From NCBI RefSeq assembly GCF_016545825.1, contig NC_052612.1:46607738-46671737 (forward strand): DNA of 64,000 bases, given 5' to 3'. Made by a program: the position numbers and the translations under genes. Source of the stretch: Eucalyptus grandis. Taxonomy: Eukaryota; Streptophyta; Magnoliopsida; Myrtales; Myrtaceae. Below the pieces are notes generated by a model. It saw only the letters and a list, made by a program, of their open reading frames with translations, was not told the origin of the DNA and did not search any database. This document shows positions 37,201 to 48,025 of the stretch, piece after piece (positions within the stretch are counted from its first letter, which is position 1; every line of letters starts with the position of its first letter).

Positions 37201-38575
37201 TTAACAGTTGTCTCTTTTTATTGAACTTATTATATTTAATATCAACATTTGGAATTTGATAGTTAGTTCAAATCAGAGATATCACGAAGCAATTCAAAGT
37301 GATGTTTCCTTTTTTCTGTCGTGATGTATACAATTTGACTCTTATCTAATATTGAATAGTAGCTACACAAATACTGATACCTAAAATCATTTAATATTTT
37401 GTTCCGTTAACTTCTAATGTTTAGAACGTCTTTTTCAAATTTTCAAAATTGTGGGAGGAAAACAGCACATACTTCTTAACCAATAGTTCTCATTCTTGTA
37501 GAAAGGCGAAGTAGTGGGCATCTAATATTGGGATTAAGCAATGAAAAGGAGCTTGTTCTTCTCTGCGCACTTATATCTTATAAACTTGTCATGATGTATG
37601 TTAAAGCCATATATGACTCATTTTAAAAAATAAATGGATTACTTCAATTTGAAGAACCTATCTTAAATGGGTTTTAAAATTTAAATCTTAAAATAAATGG
37701 GCGTAAATGAGTTGAGTCTAGAATTATGGCTCACACACTCTCTCCCTCTTCAGCTTTATAAAAACAATTTTTTTTTTAAAATCAAAATATAATAATTCTC
37801 CTTTTTCTTTTCTTCCTCGGCCGGGTGGCCAGCCACCATAATGGCCAGTGACCAGCCACAAGCGAGGTGAGCTCAATGTTTGATCTAACAAGGCTCGAGC
37901 CTCTTCGAATTTGTGAGACTTGAGCTCATTGATCTCGAGTGCTTGAGCCTCGCCGGCTATTAGTGAGATCGGTGATCGAACAAAGAAGAAGAAGTGCACG
38001 GAGGAAAATCAAAATAGACTTTCCATACCAAAAGATAGAAAATGTTTTTAAGTTCATTTTTAAGTTTCGGCCAAATACCAAAAAATAAGGCTATTTTCCT
38101 TTAAAATAACTTATTGAATTTTTTTTCTAAAAATGTCATAATTTTTGTAAAATAAATGAAGCCTTATAAAAATTGTCTACTAGGTTTGTATTGCATAGAA
38201 ATGTTTTAGCAATATACTTTTTTTAAAATAATCATAAGAAACGAGTTTTTTTTGAATTGGGCTATATATGGAAGTATTTTAGCAATAAAAGTCAGATTGG
38301 CTGAGAGTTAGGTATGGATTGAGAAATTTACATTATAATTAAATTGATCATAAATGAATTAATGGGTCAATTTGGATCCGATTATTTATGATCCAATCCA
38401 AATCCAGTCCGACTCACTCATTTCATAGTATAATGTCTTGTAAGAAACAGAGAACAAAGAAAGGAATGCGGTAAAGATTGAAGAGAAAGGTAGCAGAATA
38501 CGGGCCACTTTTGCTTTTCCTTAATTTAGATGAAGTTATTCTGAGTCCAATTGGAACGGCATTGAATTTCAAGCC
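34231..38575 (+). repeat. NLR-type upstream region with no NLR after it
   Basis: The left part (34231-34800) resembles the tail of block F and the start of the NLR1 upstream region (16270-17110). The stretch found at about 17470-17915 upstream of NLR1 then recurs at 35985-36265, 37285-37570 and, after an insertion of about 870 bp, at 38440-38575. No NB-ARC or LRR coding follows. Frames in this region are short and unlike any family I know. It looks like the remains of one or more NLR loci whose coding part was lost or never copied. Confidence 0.55.
36892..37131. repeat. Tandem duplication, two units of 120 bp
   Basis: The word atcgaggacgggaaagacat begins at 36895 and 37015. Each unit runs through gcagaccatcaacaaatggc to gccaacttttctttact. 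A diverged single unit lies near 35580-35660. The overlapping open frames change between units, so this is unlikely to be coding. Confidence 0.8.
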
Positions 38576-40132
38576 CCACATACATCACATGGAGGGGGCC
38601 ACAAGGACAATGATGATGACTCTACAATGGACTCTCCCTCTCCAATCTCCATTGCATTATTACAGGCAGCCTGTCTAGCAGACCTTTCACCTACCTCTTA
38701 TTCTCATTTAAGACGCGGAAAGCTATTATACCAACCTTTCTGATGATAGTTAAAATTAGATAACTATGACGTGGTGTTTACTTTCACAATTATAGTCCCC
38801 TAATCCCCAATCAATCTTAATCTTCAACCCCAGCACAGATCTCCCACCTATTTCTTAATTTTAAGTCTTTTAAAAACCTGCTTTAGTCTTACTCTCTCTC
38901 ATTATTGCATTATAGACGAGAGAGAGACTTCCAACAAAGAAACGCACGAGGAAAAGATGTGACTCCATTTTGTTATTATGGAGTGGTCCCCTTGACACTT
39001 ATGCTTCCATTAGCTGAGCAGGGAGGCGACGCGAAGATTCTTGTGTTGTTGATTTAGCATAGAGGGTATTTTTTTTCTTTCTTCTTCCTTTTCTCCTAGC
39101 ATATAGGGTTTTCTTCTCGTTATAATCACACGCAAGTCATTTAGCCAATTAAAATTTTATGAGCCGAATTTATGTTAATTCTAAGACAGATATTTTATTA
39201 GGAATTATGAGGGATGAGAAATACTAAAGAGTCTTTCAAGTGTTGTTGTGATATTGGTGATAGTGCTTGTTTTACATTGGGATTCTATGTTGCTTTCCCA
39301 TGAGTGTAAGGGTGCATTTGATTTAGTATTTTGAAAGCTCATTGAGAAAATGCAAAGCAATTTCACCAAAAGGACTTTAGACAAATGCAAATGTCATTTG
39401 GTAAATTATGCTTTGAGAAGTAATTTTGAGATAAATGTTGTTTGGCAGAAAACACATTTGAAAAGCCTTTTGCATAATGCTAAAAAAATCAAATACATGT
39501 ATATATATTATTTTTTTTAAAAAGGATCAAACTCTTCATTGGAATTTTTTTTTTTTTTTTGTTTAAAATTGAAAAATAATGTATGTAATTTTTTAAATAT
39601 AAATTTTTGACAATAATGCTAAAAATCAAATATATAAATAATTTTTTAAAAGACCAAAATATATTTATTTTTTTTTAGTATTTATATAATTTTTGATTTT
39701 TTAGCATTATTTTGGCATTTAAAAAAATAATAGCTATGGTAAAATTAGAATTTTGAAGAATAAGTGATAATAGTTTTGGAAAAAAAAAGTTTCAAAGATT
39801 TACCAAATGTTGAAAGCTCAAAGCCTGGGCCCACAAGACGGACTTTCAAATTTTCCCAATGTTGGCTTTTAGTTAAAAGCTACTTCAATATAGTTGCTAA
39901 CAATGCTTCAAGATTTCCGGGGCTTCCGGCCGAAACCCCTTGAGAATCGCCGAACCAAACGCACCTATCTTTTGACCTCCCAGTGTAGCTTTCTGACAAA
40001 AATACCCATGTTCATAAATAAGATAAGAAAGGAAAGCTATGATGTTTGTTATCTTATTGTTTCCATCCATTATTGTATTGTTTGTTTGATTTTATACTTT
40101 CAGCTTTTGCTTATGCTAAAAGTGAAAAGAAT
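38576..40132. other. AT-rich intergenic DNA
   Basis: No gene is visible. The stretch 39300-39900 has the phrasing of non-autonomous DNA transposons (aagggtgcatttgattt at its left) and many A/T runs, but I could not fix a matching right end with confidence. Confidence 0.4.
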
Positions 40133-40150
40133 AATAACTCGTGTTAATAT

Positions 40151-40393
40151 ACCCAACCACAGGTAGCGTAGTTGGTGTGAGTTTTCTCCCTCATCGCAAA
40201 GGTTGAGGGTTCGAATCCTCTCATTGCTAAAGTGTTGTAAGAGGGGGGTCCTAGGCTAGCCTCCCCTGAGATTTACGTCTAAATAACGGCTTACGGCAAA
40301 GCTCAACGGTGCCACCGGGCACTGGAGGGTCATGTAATCCTTGAAGGGTGATCTCTGGTGGTTCCTTAGTCATAAAAAAATATTAAAAATAAA
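40151..40393 (+). mobile_element. tRNA-derived SINE with 18-bp target duplication
   Basis: The head carries RNA polymerase III promoter boxes: box A gtagcgtagttgg (40163-40175) and box B ggttcgaatcc (40208-40218), separated by the normal spacing of a tRNA gene. A non-tRNA body follows and ends in an A-rich tail near 40374-40393. The element is bounded by perfect direct repeats aataactcgtgttaatat at 40133-40150 and 40394-40411. Such elements are transcribed by Pol III and moved by L1-type reverse transcriptase. The SINE family is not identified. Confidence 0.88.
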
Positions 40394-40639
40394 AATAACT
40401 CGTGTTAATATGTGGCGGAGTGGGACTATTAATATGTGGCAGAGTGGGATGTCACAAGACATCTTCACACTCAATACCTTATTCACCTTAGACATCGATA
40501 GTAATATTTCCATATCGATAGAGCATTCTCGATTATGACAGAGTACTCGATATCACACCTAATATTGATTACGATGATACTGAGAATGACACCATCTACA
40601 TTGTGGCTTGAGTGCGCATTAGTTGGTACTAACTCAATT

Positions 40640-40960
40640 AATACACACATTAGTAGCCTTTGATTGTTTTTGTCATCTTCAAAACAACAGAGATGATTTT
40701 TCCAACAAAGTTGACATTTTCAATGCACCATGAGTTTGAGGGAATGTTAGAGATATTTATGATAATTCTAATGGAAATATGAATCTTTCAAGATTGTGCT
40801 ACTATCTCTCTTTGATTATGTGTATCTTAATTGATATGTTATCTTATCTAATCATTTCATAAAGCTTATAAATAAGTTGATATAATCTTCATTATTAGAT
40901 ATCGAAGTATAACAATTACTTTCTTTCGTATTTTTTCTTATTTCTATTAATATATTGCAC
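40640..40960 (+). mobile_element. 3' end of a copia element (decayed pol tail, PPT, LTR)
   Basis: A stretch resembling the end of copia pol (40660-40730) leads into a purine tract, gagtttgaggga, directly followed by tgttagagatatttatga at about 40747, the usual start of an LTR. An LTR-like AT-rich sequence with a TATA-like ttataaataag near 40868 continues to about 40960. No 5' part or target duplication was found. Confidence 0.5.
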
Positions 40961-42009
40961 AACTTGGTGTTTGGCACTTATTTTTGTAGGGCTCCGAGGA
41001 GATGCGATTATATAGCCCGACGCAAGTCCTACCGAGTTTTGGGTTTTGAGCATAATGAAGTTGTTTTTTCAGCTCTGCCATCATGGGTATTACCTTTTCA
41101 TGTCGACACTCCATTGGCCACGAGAGTTCAATACTTGCTTTTTGAAACTTGGGAGATTACTACTTCTCCGTTGAGATGATCTTTTACAAACTTGACCTTC
41201 ACTTTTCCCAAAGGAAATGTGTACATAGCCCCACAGGATATCCAAATTCAGCAATATGTGCAAAACATTACTTAAAACAAATCACTTTTATTGCTAGAAT
41301 TAATTAGTCAATAAAGATATTATCATTATTGGCAATAATTTATGTAATAATTTATGTTCAATCGTGGAAGATGAAAATATTTTTCAGTGTAATAAGATAA
41401 AAAATATAACCAACAATTGAACATGATAAACATTTTTAATTAAAATGTTGATATATAAATATTTATTATCATGGTAAGCAAGCGTTGCTTTTAATTAAGA
41501 ACCATTTTGATAAACTAAAAGCAAGTTAATTGATATAGATGCGCACTAAAAAAAAAAATGAACATATCCAAACGGCACCTTAGTCAATGTTCAATTTGGA
41601 GTAAACTTTTTTGTCAAATCAGTCCTTGTCCTATTTAATTAGAAACAACTCGATCCTTTTAACTCATATGACAATCCAACCTTTGCACTTGCTAAAACGA
41701 TTATGACAAATGTTATAAAATGGAAATTGCGTTCATACGTACATATATATTAATAGTTTATAAAATGGGATTATTCACATTTGGTCATATGGAAAATCAT
41801 ATATATTATCTACCATTTGCCTAATCTAATAATATACACAGGATTGAGTAAATAGTATGATTTAATAGATAGTATTGATTTGATGTGATCCAAAAAAACT
41901 TCCTACTTGGGTTAGGGCTTAAACTTATTTTAGAAGCCAACTCTATAACCCATCTGTCGTGGCTAAAGTTCATCAATTGGAAGTTGGATCCATTCATACA
42001 TGCGAGAAT
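40961..42009. other. No supportable gene
   Basis: A 74-codon frame at 40955-41179 has no recognisable domain. The rest is AT-rich. The words catatccaaacggcacc near 41562 look like a DNA-transposon terminal repeat but lack a clear partner. Confidence 0.4.
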
Positions 42010-42300
42010 CGACTAAATGGCATGATCTTACTAAAGCTAGGCATGATGGTGGACAGTTGGATGGTTTTAGAAATTTTGTTAAAGCTTCGCTAGCTAAGTT
42101 GGCCTCGAGGTTCATCCATTCACCTAACGCATTATGGGCTTCTCGGTTGAAAGGTTTTGTGTTTCCCTCATTATGAGTTTTAGAAGGCCAGGAAGAAGCA
42201 TTGTTAGCATGGCGTAGTACATTGGAAGGAAGATAGATTCTCAACAATGGAACCATGTAGCAGATCAGCAATGGTGAGAAGGTGCTCCTATATACGGGTC
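42010..42300 (+). pseudogene. L1-type LINE fragment (pol C-terminal region)
   Basis: Plus-strand translation gives WHDLTKARHDGGQLDGFRNF, then LAKLASRFIHSPNALWASRL. This matches the region downstream of reverse transcriptase in plant L1 elements (the GGLGFRD...LLAKQ.WR...P.SLWARVLK stretch). A frame break and stops follow, then a weak match to the LLEGR...LLNNG stretch. Neither 5' end nor poly(A) tail is seen. The ORF on the opposite strand (41963-42271) is a shadow. Confidence 0.65.
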
Positions 42301-42359
42301 ATTAACTAATTAGTGAACGCACATTTGTTTGTTTAGTTTTCTTTTTATTATTTTTTTGG

Positions 42360-43500
42360 AGAAAATGTTGCTCTCCGCCCAGCAAGCATGTGCTCTCCAT
42401 CTAGCCTTTCTGTTTATCTATAGTTTTTTGTGCAGCATGTGCTCTCCAGAAAGGACGTTGCTCTCCATCCAGCCTTTTCATCTGTTTATCTATAACTGTT
42501 TGTGCAGTAGGAAAGCATCTTTTCTTCATTTAACATTTTGGCATTCGTAATCGTTCAGAAGGAACGAGCTCTCCACCCATAGCGCACGTGCTCTCCATCG
42601 AATACTGGCCTTGACTCGAGGAGGGCACGCATCTAGAGATTAAAGATTACTCATTTTCTTCTGTCAACAAACGGACGCAACCCAATGATATTGGATTAAT
42701 TAGAGGGCAAGGTCCATTGGGACGAGAAGAAATGCATTACACTGCATCAAGTCGTAGTAACTTTTAACACTGTATTAATCAATAGACACCCGCCTAGGAA
42801 GACTTGCTCATTATACATTTTGTGTTCGGAAATTCTTCTCTTTTGTGCTTATCTTATCGAAGGTACTCTTGCCCACCCCGGAAGCTTGTCGGAGCAATTC
42901 CTTATATTGGTGATCTTGCTTTCTATTTTTGGGACAGCGGGGGCATGTAAGTCCCAAATCCAAAACTTTAACCCCGTGATTTTCACTTAAGCTCATCGCA
43001 TGATTCATCTTCCTAATCATAGTTTTCTTTTTATTATATTTTGAAGAAAAAGATGCTCTCCACCCAACAAGCATGTGCTTTCCATCCAGCCTGTCTGTTT
43101 ATCTTTAGTTCTTTGTGCAGCAGGAAGGCAACTTGTCCTCATTTAACATTTTGGAATTCGTAATCCTTCAGAAAGCACGTGCTCTCCCATTAGCCTTTTC
43201 ATCTGTTTATATATTACTTTTTGTGCAGTAGGAAGGCATCTTCTCTTCATTTAACATTTTCGGATTCGTAATCGTTCAGAAGGAACGCGCTCTCCACCCG
43301 TAGCGCATGTGCGCTTCATCGAAGACTGGCCTTAACTAGCGGAGGGCACGCATCTAGAGATTAAAGATTACTCATTTTCTTCTGTCAACGAGCGGACGCA
43401 ACCCAATGATATTGGCTTGACTAAAGGGCACTGCCCAAGTCACAGTATCTTTTAAAATTGGATTAACCAATTGACACCCCCAAGGAAGACTTGCTGACAT
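42360..43500. repeat. Imperfect direct duplication, offset about 720 bp, around an unidentified 220-bp core
   Basis: Copy 1 (42360-42810) and copy 2 (about 43040-43500) share gcatgtgct words, then cgcatctagagattaaagat (42629 and 43350) and cggacgcaacccaatgatat. Short gtgctctccat words also recur inside each copy. Between the copies, minus-strand 43074-42811 is open for 87 codons and includes a CPRCP segment and Lys/Gln-rich sequence. I do not recognise it, and the frame crosses into copy 2. Confidence 0.7.
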
Positions 43501-43689
43501 GTCTTTTAATGAGGATTTAGTGGAAGAAAATGATACTTTACTTATGTAATTTGAAGTCTAGGTTATAATGTTTTGTTTTTTCCTTCTCCGATTGATTGTT
43601 TGCCTGACCAATGATCTCTTGCTTTAGTAAGCAATGCATAGAGAAGCGATGAAATTTCTTGACAAGTTAGATTTGGATATCGAAAGAAT

Positions 43690-45155
43690 TATATTTCTCT
43701 TCACAACACAAAGGAGCTACCTTACGTTAGTTGGCAATTTTACTTTTAGTACAATTTATTGTTTTTGTTAACTTATTTTATTAATTATTTCTCATATTCC
43801 TGGTATTTTTCCTCACTTTATAAGTTCTTTTTTATTAACTATAATATCACAAGTCATTTTTTTATGCTTTCGTCACTTTAATACAATTATTTGCATTCAA
43901 TATCTACATTTTAATTTCAAGTATTCCTTGAACAATTACATTTGATAAATACATCTAAAACATCTAGCTTTAATTGATAAGTTTTTCATATAACACAGAG
44001 TTGTCTTATTACTTGTAAGTTTCCAACTCAATGTGCGATTTGCCGTTTGGTTTCATGGTAATTAGAATAAAACTTACAAAGTGGGAAAGAAAAAAAAAAA
44101 TGAGGCATATGAGAGATAATAAGTTAAGAAAACCAATAAATAGGAGTGAAGTTAAAGATCAGACAATTCAAAAGAAAATTCGTTGTTTATGGATAACCAT
44201 CTAACTTTTCAAGAATTTTTATTATATCTCCATGCATTGTTACCCAAAGCAAAAGATGAATGGGTTAATAGGCCCAAAATGTGGACCATTCACGTTAGAT
44301 TTGATCGGACGCCCATTAAAAATTTACAAACGATAATTAGTTTCTTCATTAAAAAGATGTAATTAATTTTTATATTTTTATTTGACAATTGACTGGCTGC
44401 ATTTTGACAGTGGAGACTCAAGACTAGTGGAAAGTGGCGGTTAATACTGGTTTTCATTTTTAAGAGCTAAATATCCATTCATTTAAAATTAATTCAAGTT
44501 GTAACTAATGTGTGGAGGTGATTTAAGTTAGAGAGATCAAAAGAGAAACCTCTCGCTTGAAGAATAGTATGTGATAAATAAATATACTGTAGAGATAAGA
44601 TTTGATATTTTAATTTTATTTTGTCATATCTGCTATCCAATGGATCTTACCACCTTGATTCTAGTGTAATAAAAGAAACCTTCAAAAGAGCACTGCGATA
44701 AATATCACTCTCGTCGGCCCGTCGATCATCTCCATAATCACATTAACTTCTCTATCTTTACCTCGTATCGATCTCTATCCCAAATATTAATAGCAGGAGC
44801 AGCGATGCATATCTAACTTTTAGGTCCTTTCCAATTTCACCATCATATCAAGTATCGCTTAACCATGCAACGACAGTAAAAACGTAAAAATTCCAATCAT
44901 GTAAGAGACTTCTCCATTTAATCAACCCCGCTTACACCTCTAACGGTTACGTAAAAATGTCTTCAACTCTCCAAATTCTCTCAAACTCAAATCATTATTC
45001 ACTTCTTTATGTTTTATTAAAAAATTTAAACCGGGGAATGGAATAGATAATTATGTTCGTTCACTCACAACTACAGATAAGCTTAGTCCATAAGTTAATT
45101 AATTACCTCACGCCTCTCAATTTCATCACATCTTGGACTGGCCCGATCCATTGCT
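43690..45155. repeat. Block R, copy 3
   Basis: Collinear with block R copy 2 (32860-34230) and more loosely with copy 1. It lacks the solo LTR found at the left edge of copy 2. It ends at ttggactggcccgatccatt. No coding is supported. Confidence 0.7.
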
Positions 45156-45159
45156 GGAA

Positions 45160-45428
45160 CCAACAGGGCCCTAATGGGTCGGTCAAGCACATTTTCCACT
45201 AATAGGTCCTTCGTCTCTGCCCACCATCCAAGAGGGCGAAACTAGGGTTTCGTTTCCCCATCGCCAGACAAAGAGAGAGAGGGCTGCCGCCTCTTCCATC
45301 GTCCTTCTCTCCAGTCTCAATTTCCCCTTCGCAAGTACTGCCCTCTCTCTCTATCTCTCTGCTCTTGTCCTTCGCCATTTCTTCCTCGCCCGTGCTTATC
45401 GTGTTTTCTTTCGCACCATTATAATATA
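45160..45428 (+). promoter_or_regulatory. Foreign leader upstream of NLR2 (telo-box, CT-rich)
   Basis: This segment has no counterpart upstream of NLR1. It contains actagggtttcg (a telo-box on the complementary strand) near 45241, then CT-rich DNA typical of 5' leaders of plant housekeeping and ribosomal-protein genes. A possible splice donor (caa, then gtactg) lies near 45332. A TATA-like word, ttataatatatg, lies at 45419-45430. It is followed at once by sequence homologous to the NLR1 leader. I infer it brought a new promoter and perhaps a leader intron. Confidence 0.5.
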
Positions 45429-45547
45429 TGTGCCTACATAACCTAGCAAAATCATTTTTCGTTTGCTATCATCCTCCTGATAACGAGCTTAGTTCCTGCA
45501 TTATAGCTAACTAAACTCCTAAAAAACCGATAACACCAATCACAACC

Positions 45548-48025
45548 ATGACTGAGGTCGTCTCTAGCATCCTTGGATCTCTTGTAGAGAAACTAACTTC
45601 ATTGGCTACTGAAGAAATTCAACTGGTATGTGGCGTCAAGGATGATCGAGAGAAGCTCAAGAACACACTAGAGATGATCCAGATGGTGCTCGCCGATGCT
45701 GAGCAGAGACAAACAAAAGAGAATGTTGTGCGCCTTTGGTTGTCGAGGCTAAAAAACTGGTGCTATGACGCCGAGGACGCGCTAGACGAATTTGAAGCTA
45801 GGGCTTTGTGGAGGCGAGTGCGGTCCATTGAGCACTTGACCCTCAAAAGGAAGGTACGCTACTTGTACTCGTGGATATCCGAGATGATTTTCCAGTTTAA
45901 GATGGCGCATAATATGAAAGAACTGAGAAAGAGTCTTGATGGGATCGATAAAGACGAAACTCGATTCACCTTGTCGACTAATGTTCATGAAAGGACCATA
46001 GTTCCGCGGAGGGAAACTCATTCTTTTGTACCCGCTTCGAATGTGATTGGAAGAAACGAAGAAAAGGAAAGCATAATAGAGTGGTTGAGAAGTGATGCTG
46101 AAGCTATAAAAGTATATTCAATTATCGGAATGGGAGGTGCTGGAAAGACAACTCTTGTTAGGTTGGTATATAATGACAAGAGGGTAGAGGAGCATTTCAA
46201 AAACAACCAAGTTTGGTTATCTATGCCACAAGAATTCAAAATTCAAAATATAATAAGAGACATCATCAAGTCTCTTAGTGGTCTAGCAGAAGTTGATAAC
46301 TACAACCTTGAGGCGTTGCAAAATCACCTAAGAAATCTAGTGAAGAACCGAAGGTGTTTGTTCGTAATGGACGATGTGTGGGCAATGAGTATGAATGATT
46401 GGTTGGAATTGACAATTTTGTTAGAAGGCCTTTCCAAAGGGAGTAAAGTCATCCTGACTTCACGGAATCAAGCCATCGCCAAAAATATGGGCACTGATTG
46501 CCTGCTTTATTTGGCCAACCTTTCGTTGGAGGATTCTTTGACTTTGTTTGTGAAGTACGCATTCGATCAAGGGCAAGAGAAGAATCACCCGGACCTTATG
46601 GAAATCGGCAAGGAAATCGTGAAGAAGTGCGGGGGAAATCCTATGGCACTGAGGGCCCTAGGGTGTTTGTTGTATTCAAAGAACAACCGGAGCGACTGGG
46701 AACATATAAGAGACAGCGAGACATGGCAATTAACTAATACCTTACCTTCATTGGAAATCTTACCTTCATTGAGAATAAGCTATGATCTAATGCCATCTTA
46801 CTTGAAACAATGTTTTGCTTATTGCTCGATATTCCCGAAGAACCACGAGTTCAACAACTTTGAGCTGATCGAACTGTGGATCTCTAACGGGTTTATCCAA
46901 TCCAGCGGAAATAATCAGGAGCTTGAAGAAATTGGACGGCAGTACTTGGAGGAGTTGTTATCTAGATCATTCTTCATTTTTCTCAAAGACATTTACCCCT
47001 TTCTATACTTCGAAATGCATGACCTCATTTACGAACTTGCCATTTCGGTGGCACAAACCGAATCATCCAACATGAAAGTGTGGACGCAGGATATTTCCCC
47101 AACCATTCGGCATGTATCATTTCCCGATCTATCTGGTGTACCAAAAGATGAACTGAGTGGCTGCTTCAACAAGCCAAGTCGCATTCGTACCATCATGTGT
47201 CAGAAGTTGGGATCCTCTGACTCCGAGGAGTTCTTTCTGGAGACATGCATTTTGCGATTTAAGCACTTGCGAGTGCTATGGCTGGAGGAGTCTAGTTTTA
47301 ACCTACTGCCTAGTTCCATTGGCGATCTAAAGCTTTTGAGGTATCTCAAATTATCCGACGGGACAATTAATAAACTCCCCAAATCGGTCTATGAGCTTTG
47401 CAATCTGCAGATCTTAGATCTTGCCGTGTGCCAGAATCTCGAGGAATTGTCCGCAGACATCAAGAATATGATCAACCTCCGCGCTTTGTATATAACCACG
47501 AAACAAAAACATTTCCCGGAGAGTGGAATAGGACGCGTGACTTCTCTGCGGCGGCTATGCATTTGGGACTGCAGGAATTTGGAGGCCTTGTTTGATGATA
47601 TCCAATCGCTCACGTCGCTCCGTATGTTGCGGATTGGGATGTGTCGGAAGCTGGCCTCCTTACCACAAGGCATCAAGAATCTGAAGGCGTTGGAGGATCT
47701 CTACATTTGCGCCTGCGGGAGCTTGAGGCTGCCAGAAGGCGATGGTAATGAACCAGGCTCCATGTCGAGCCTTCAATCCTTGGTACTCAGCTATCTACCG
47801 GAATTAGTTTCGTTGCCCGGGTGGCTCGAAGGCTCTGCAAGTACACTGCGGACGATAGAGATTTCCTATTGTCCCAAGTTGAGCGCATTGCCTGAGTGGC
47901 TGCAAAATTGTTCTTCTCTGACAAAACTGCAGCTTACGATGCTTCCCGAATTGTCCTCTCTGCCAGATGGCGTTCGCCTCATTCCCACATTGAAAATATC
48001 CGAGTGCGAGAAATTGAGCAGTTAG
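45548..48025 (+). CDS. CC-NB-ARC-LRR disease resistance protein (NLR2)
   Basis: This single-exon gene encodes 825 residues and is a close paralogue of NLR1. The coiled coil has EDALDEFE; the NB-ARC keeps GMGGAGKTT (194-202), LFVMDDVW, GSKVILTSR, GNPMAL, CFAYCSIFP and MHD (490-492). It is four residues longer because of a 12-bp indel giving WQLTNTLPSLEI where NLR1 has WQLPSLEI. Most of the sequence is near identical to NLR1, but the LRR differs in tight clusters and the stretch before MHD reads FIFLKDIYPFLYF instead of FNVVRDNYPILYF. It probably acts, like NLR1, as an intracellular immune receptor; the ligand is unknown. Its upstream region differs from that of NLR1 beyond about 120 bp, so its expression may differ. 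No lesion is seen. Confidence 0.95.
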   Translation: MTEVVSSILGSLVEKLTSLATEEIQLVCGVKDDREKLKNTLEMIQMVLADAEQRQTKENVVRLWLSRLKNWCYDAEDALDEFEARALWRRVRSIEHLTLKRKVRYLYSWISEMIFQFKMAHNMKELRKSLDGIDKDETRFTLSTNVHERTIVPRRETHSFVPASNVIGRNEEKESIIEWLRSDAEAIKVYSIIGMGGAGKTTLVRLVYNDKRVEEHFKNNQVWLSMPQEFKIQNIIRDIIKSLSGLAEVDNYNLEALQNHLRNLVKNRRCLFVMDDVWAMSMNDWLELTILLEGLSKGSKVILTSRNQAIAKNMGTDCLLYLANLSLEDSLTLFVKYAFDQGQEKNHPDLMEIGKEIVKKCGGNPMALRALGCLLYSKNNRSDWEHIRDSETWQLTNTLPSLEILPSLRISYDLMPSYLKQCFAYCSIFPKNHEFNNFELIELWISNGFIQSSGNNQELEEIGRQYLEELLSRSFFIFLKDIYPFLYFEMHDLIYELAISVAQTESSNMKVWTQDISPTIRHVSFPDLSGVPKDELSGCFNKPSRIRTIMCQKLGSSDSEEFFLETCILRFKHLRVLWLEESSFNLLPSSIGDLKLLRYLKLSDGTINKLPKSVYELCNLQILDLAVCQNLEELSADIKNMINLRALYITTKQKHFPESGIGRVTSLRRLCIWDCRNLEALFDDIQSLTSLRMLRIGMCRKLASLPQGIKNLKALEDLYICACGSLRLPEGDGNEPGSMSSLQSLVLSYLPELVSLPGWLEGSASTLRTIEISYCPKLSALPEWLQNCSSLTKLQLTMLPELSSLPDGVRLIPTLKISECEKLSS

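Noticed and set aside
40161..40225. A tRNA gene
   Set aside because: Boxes A and B are present, but the acceptor stem does not pair and the body continues to an A-rich tail between target duplications, so it is a SINE head.
39300..41581. A 2.3-kb DNA transposon bounded by ggtgc...tttg terminal repeats
   Set aside because: The end words (aagggtgcatttg and the complement of caaacggcacctt) match only partly, the interior is a mix of SINE and copia pieces, and no target duplication was found.
42900..43000. P-loop in the frame at 42811-43074 (SGVGKST)
   Set aside because: The spacing GxxxxGK[ST] is not met, since no Gly lies five residues before GK, and no other nucleotide-binding motif follows.
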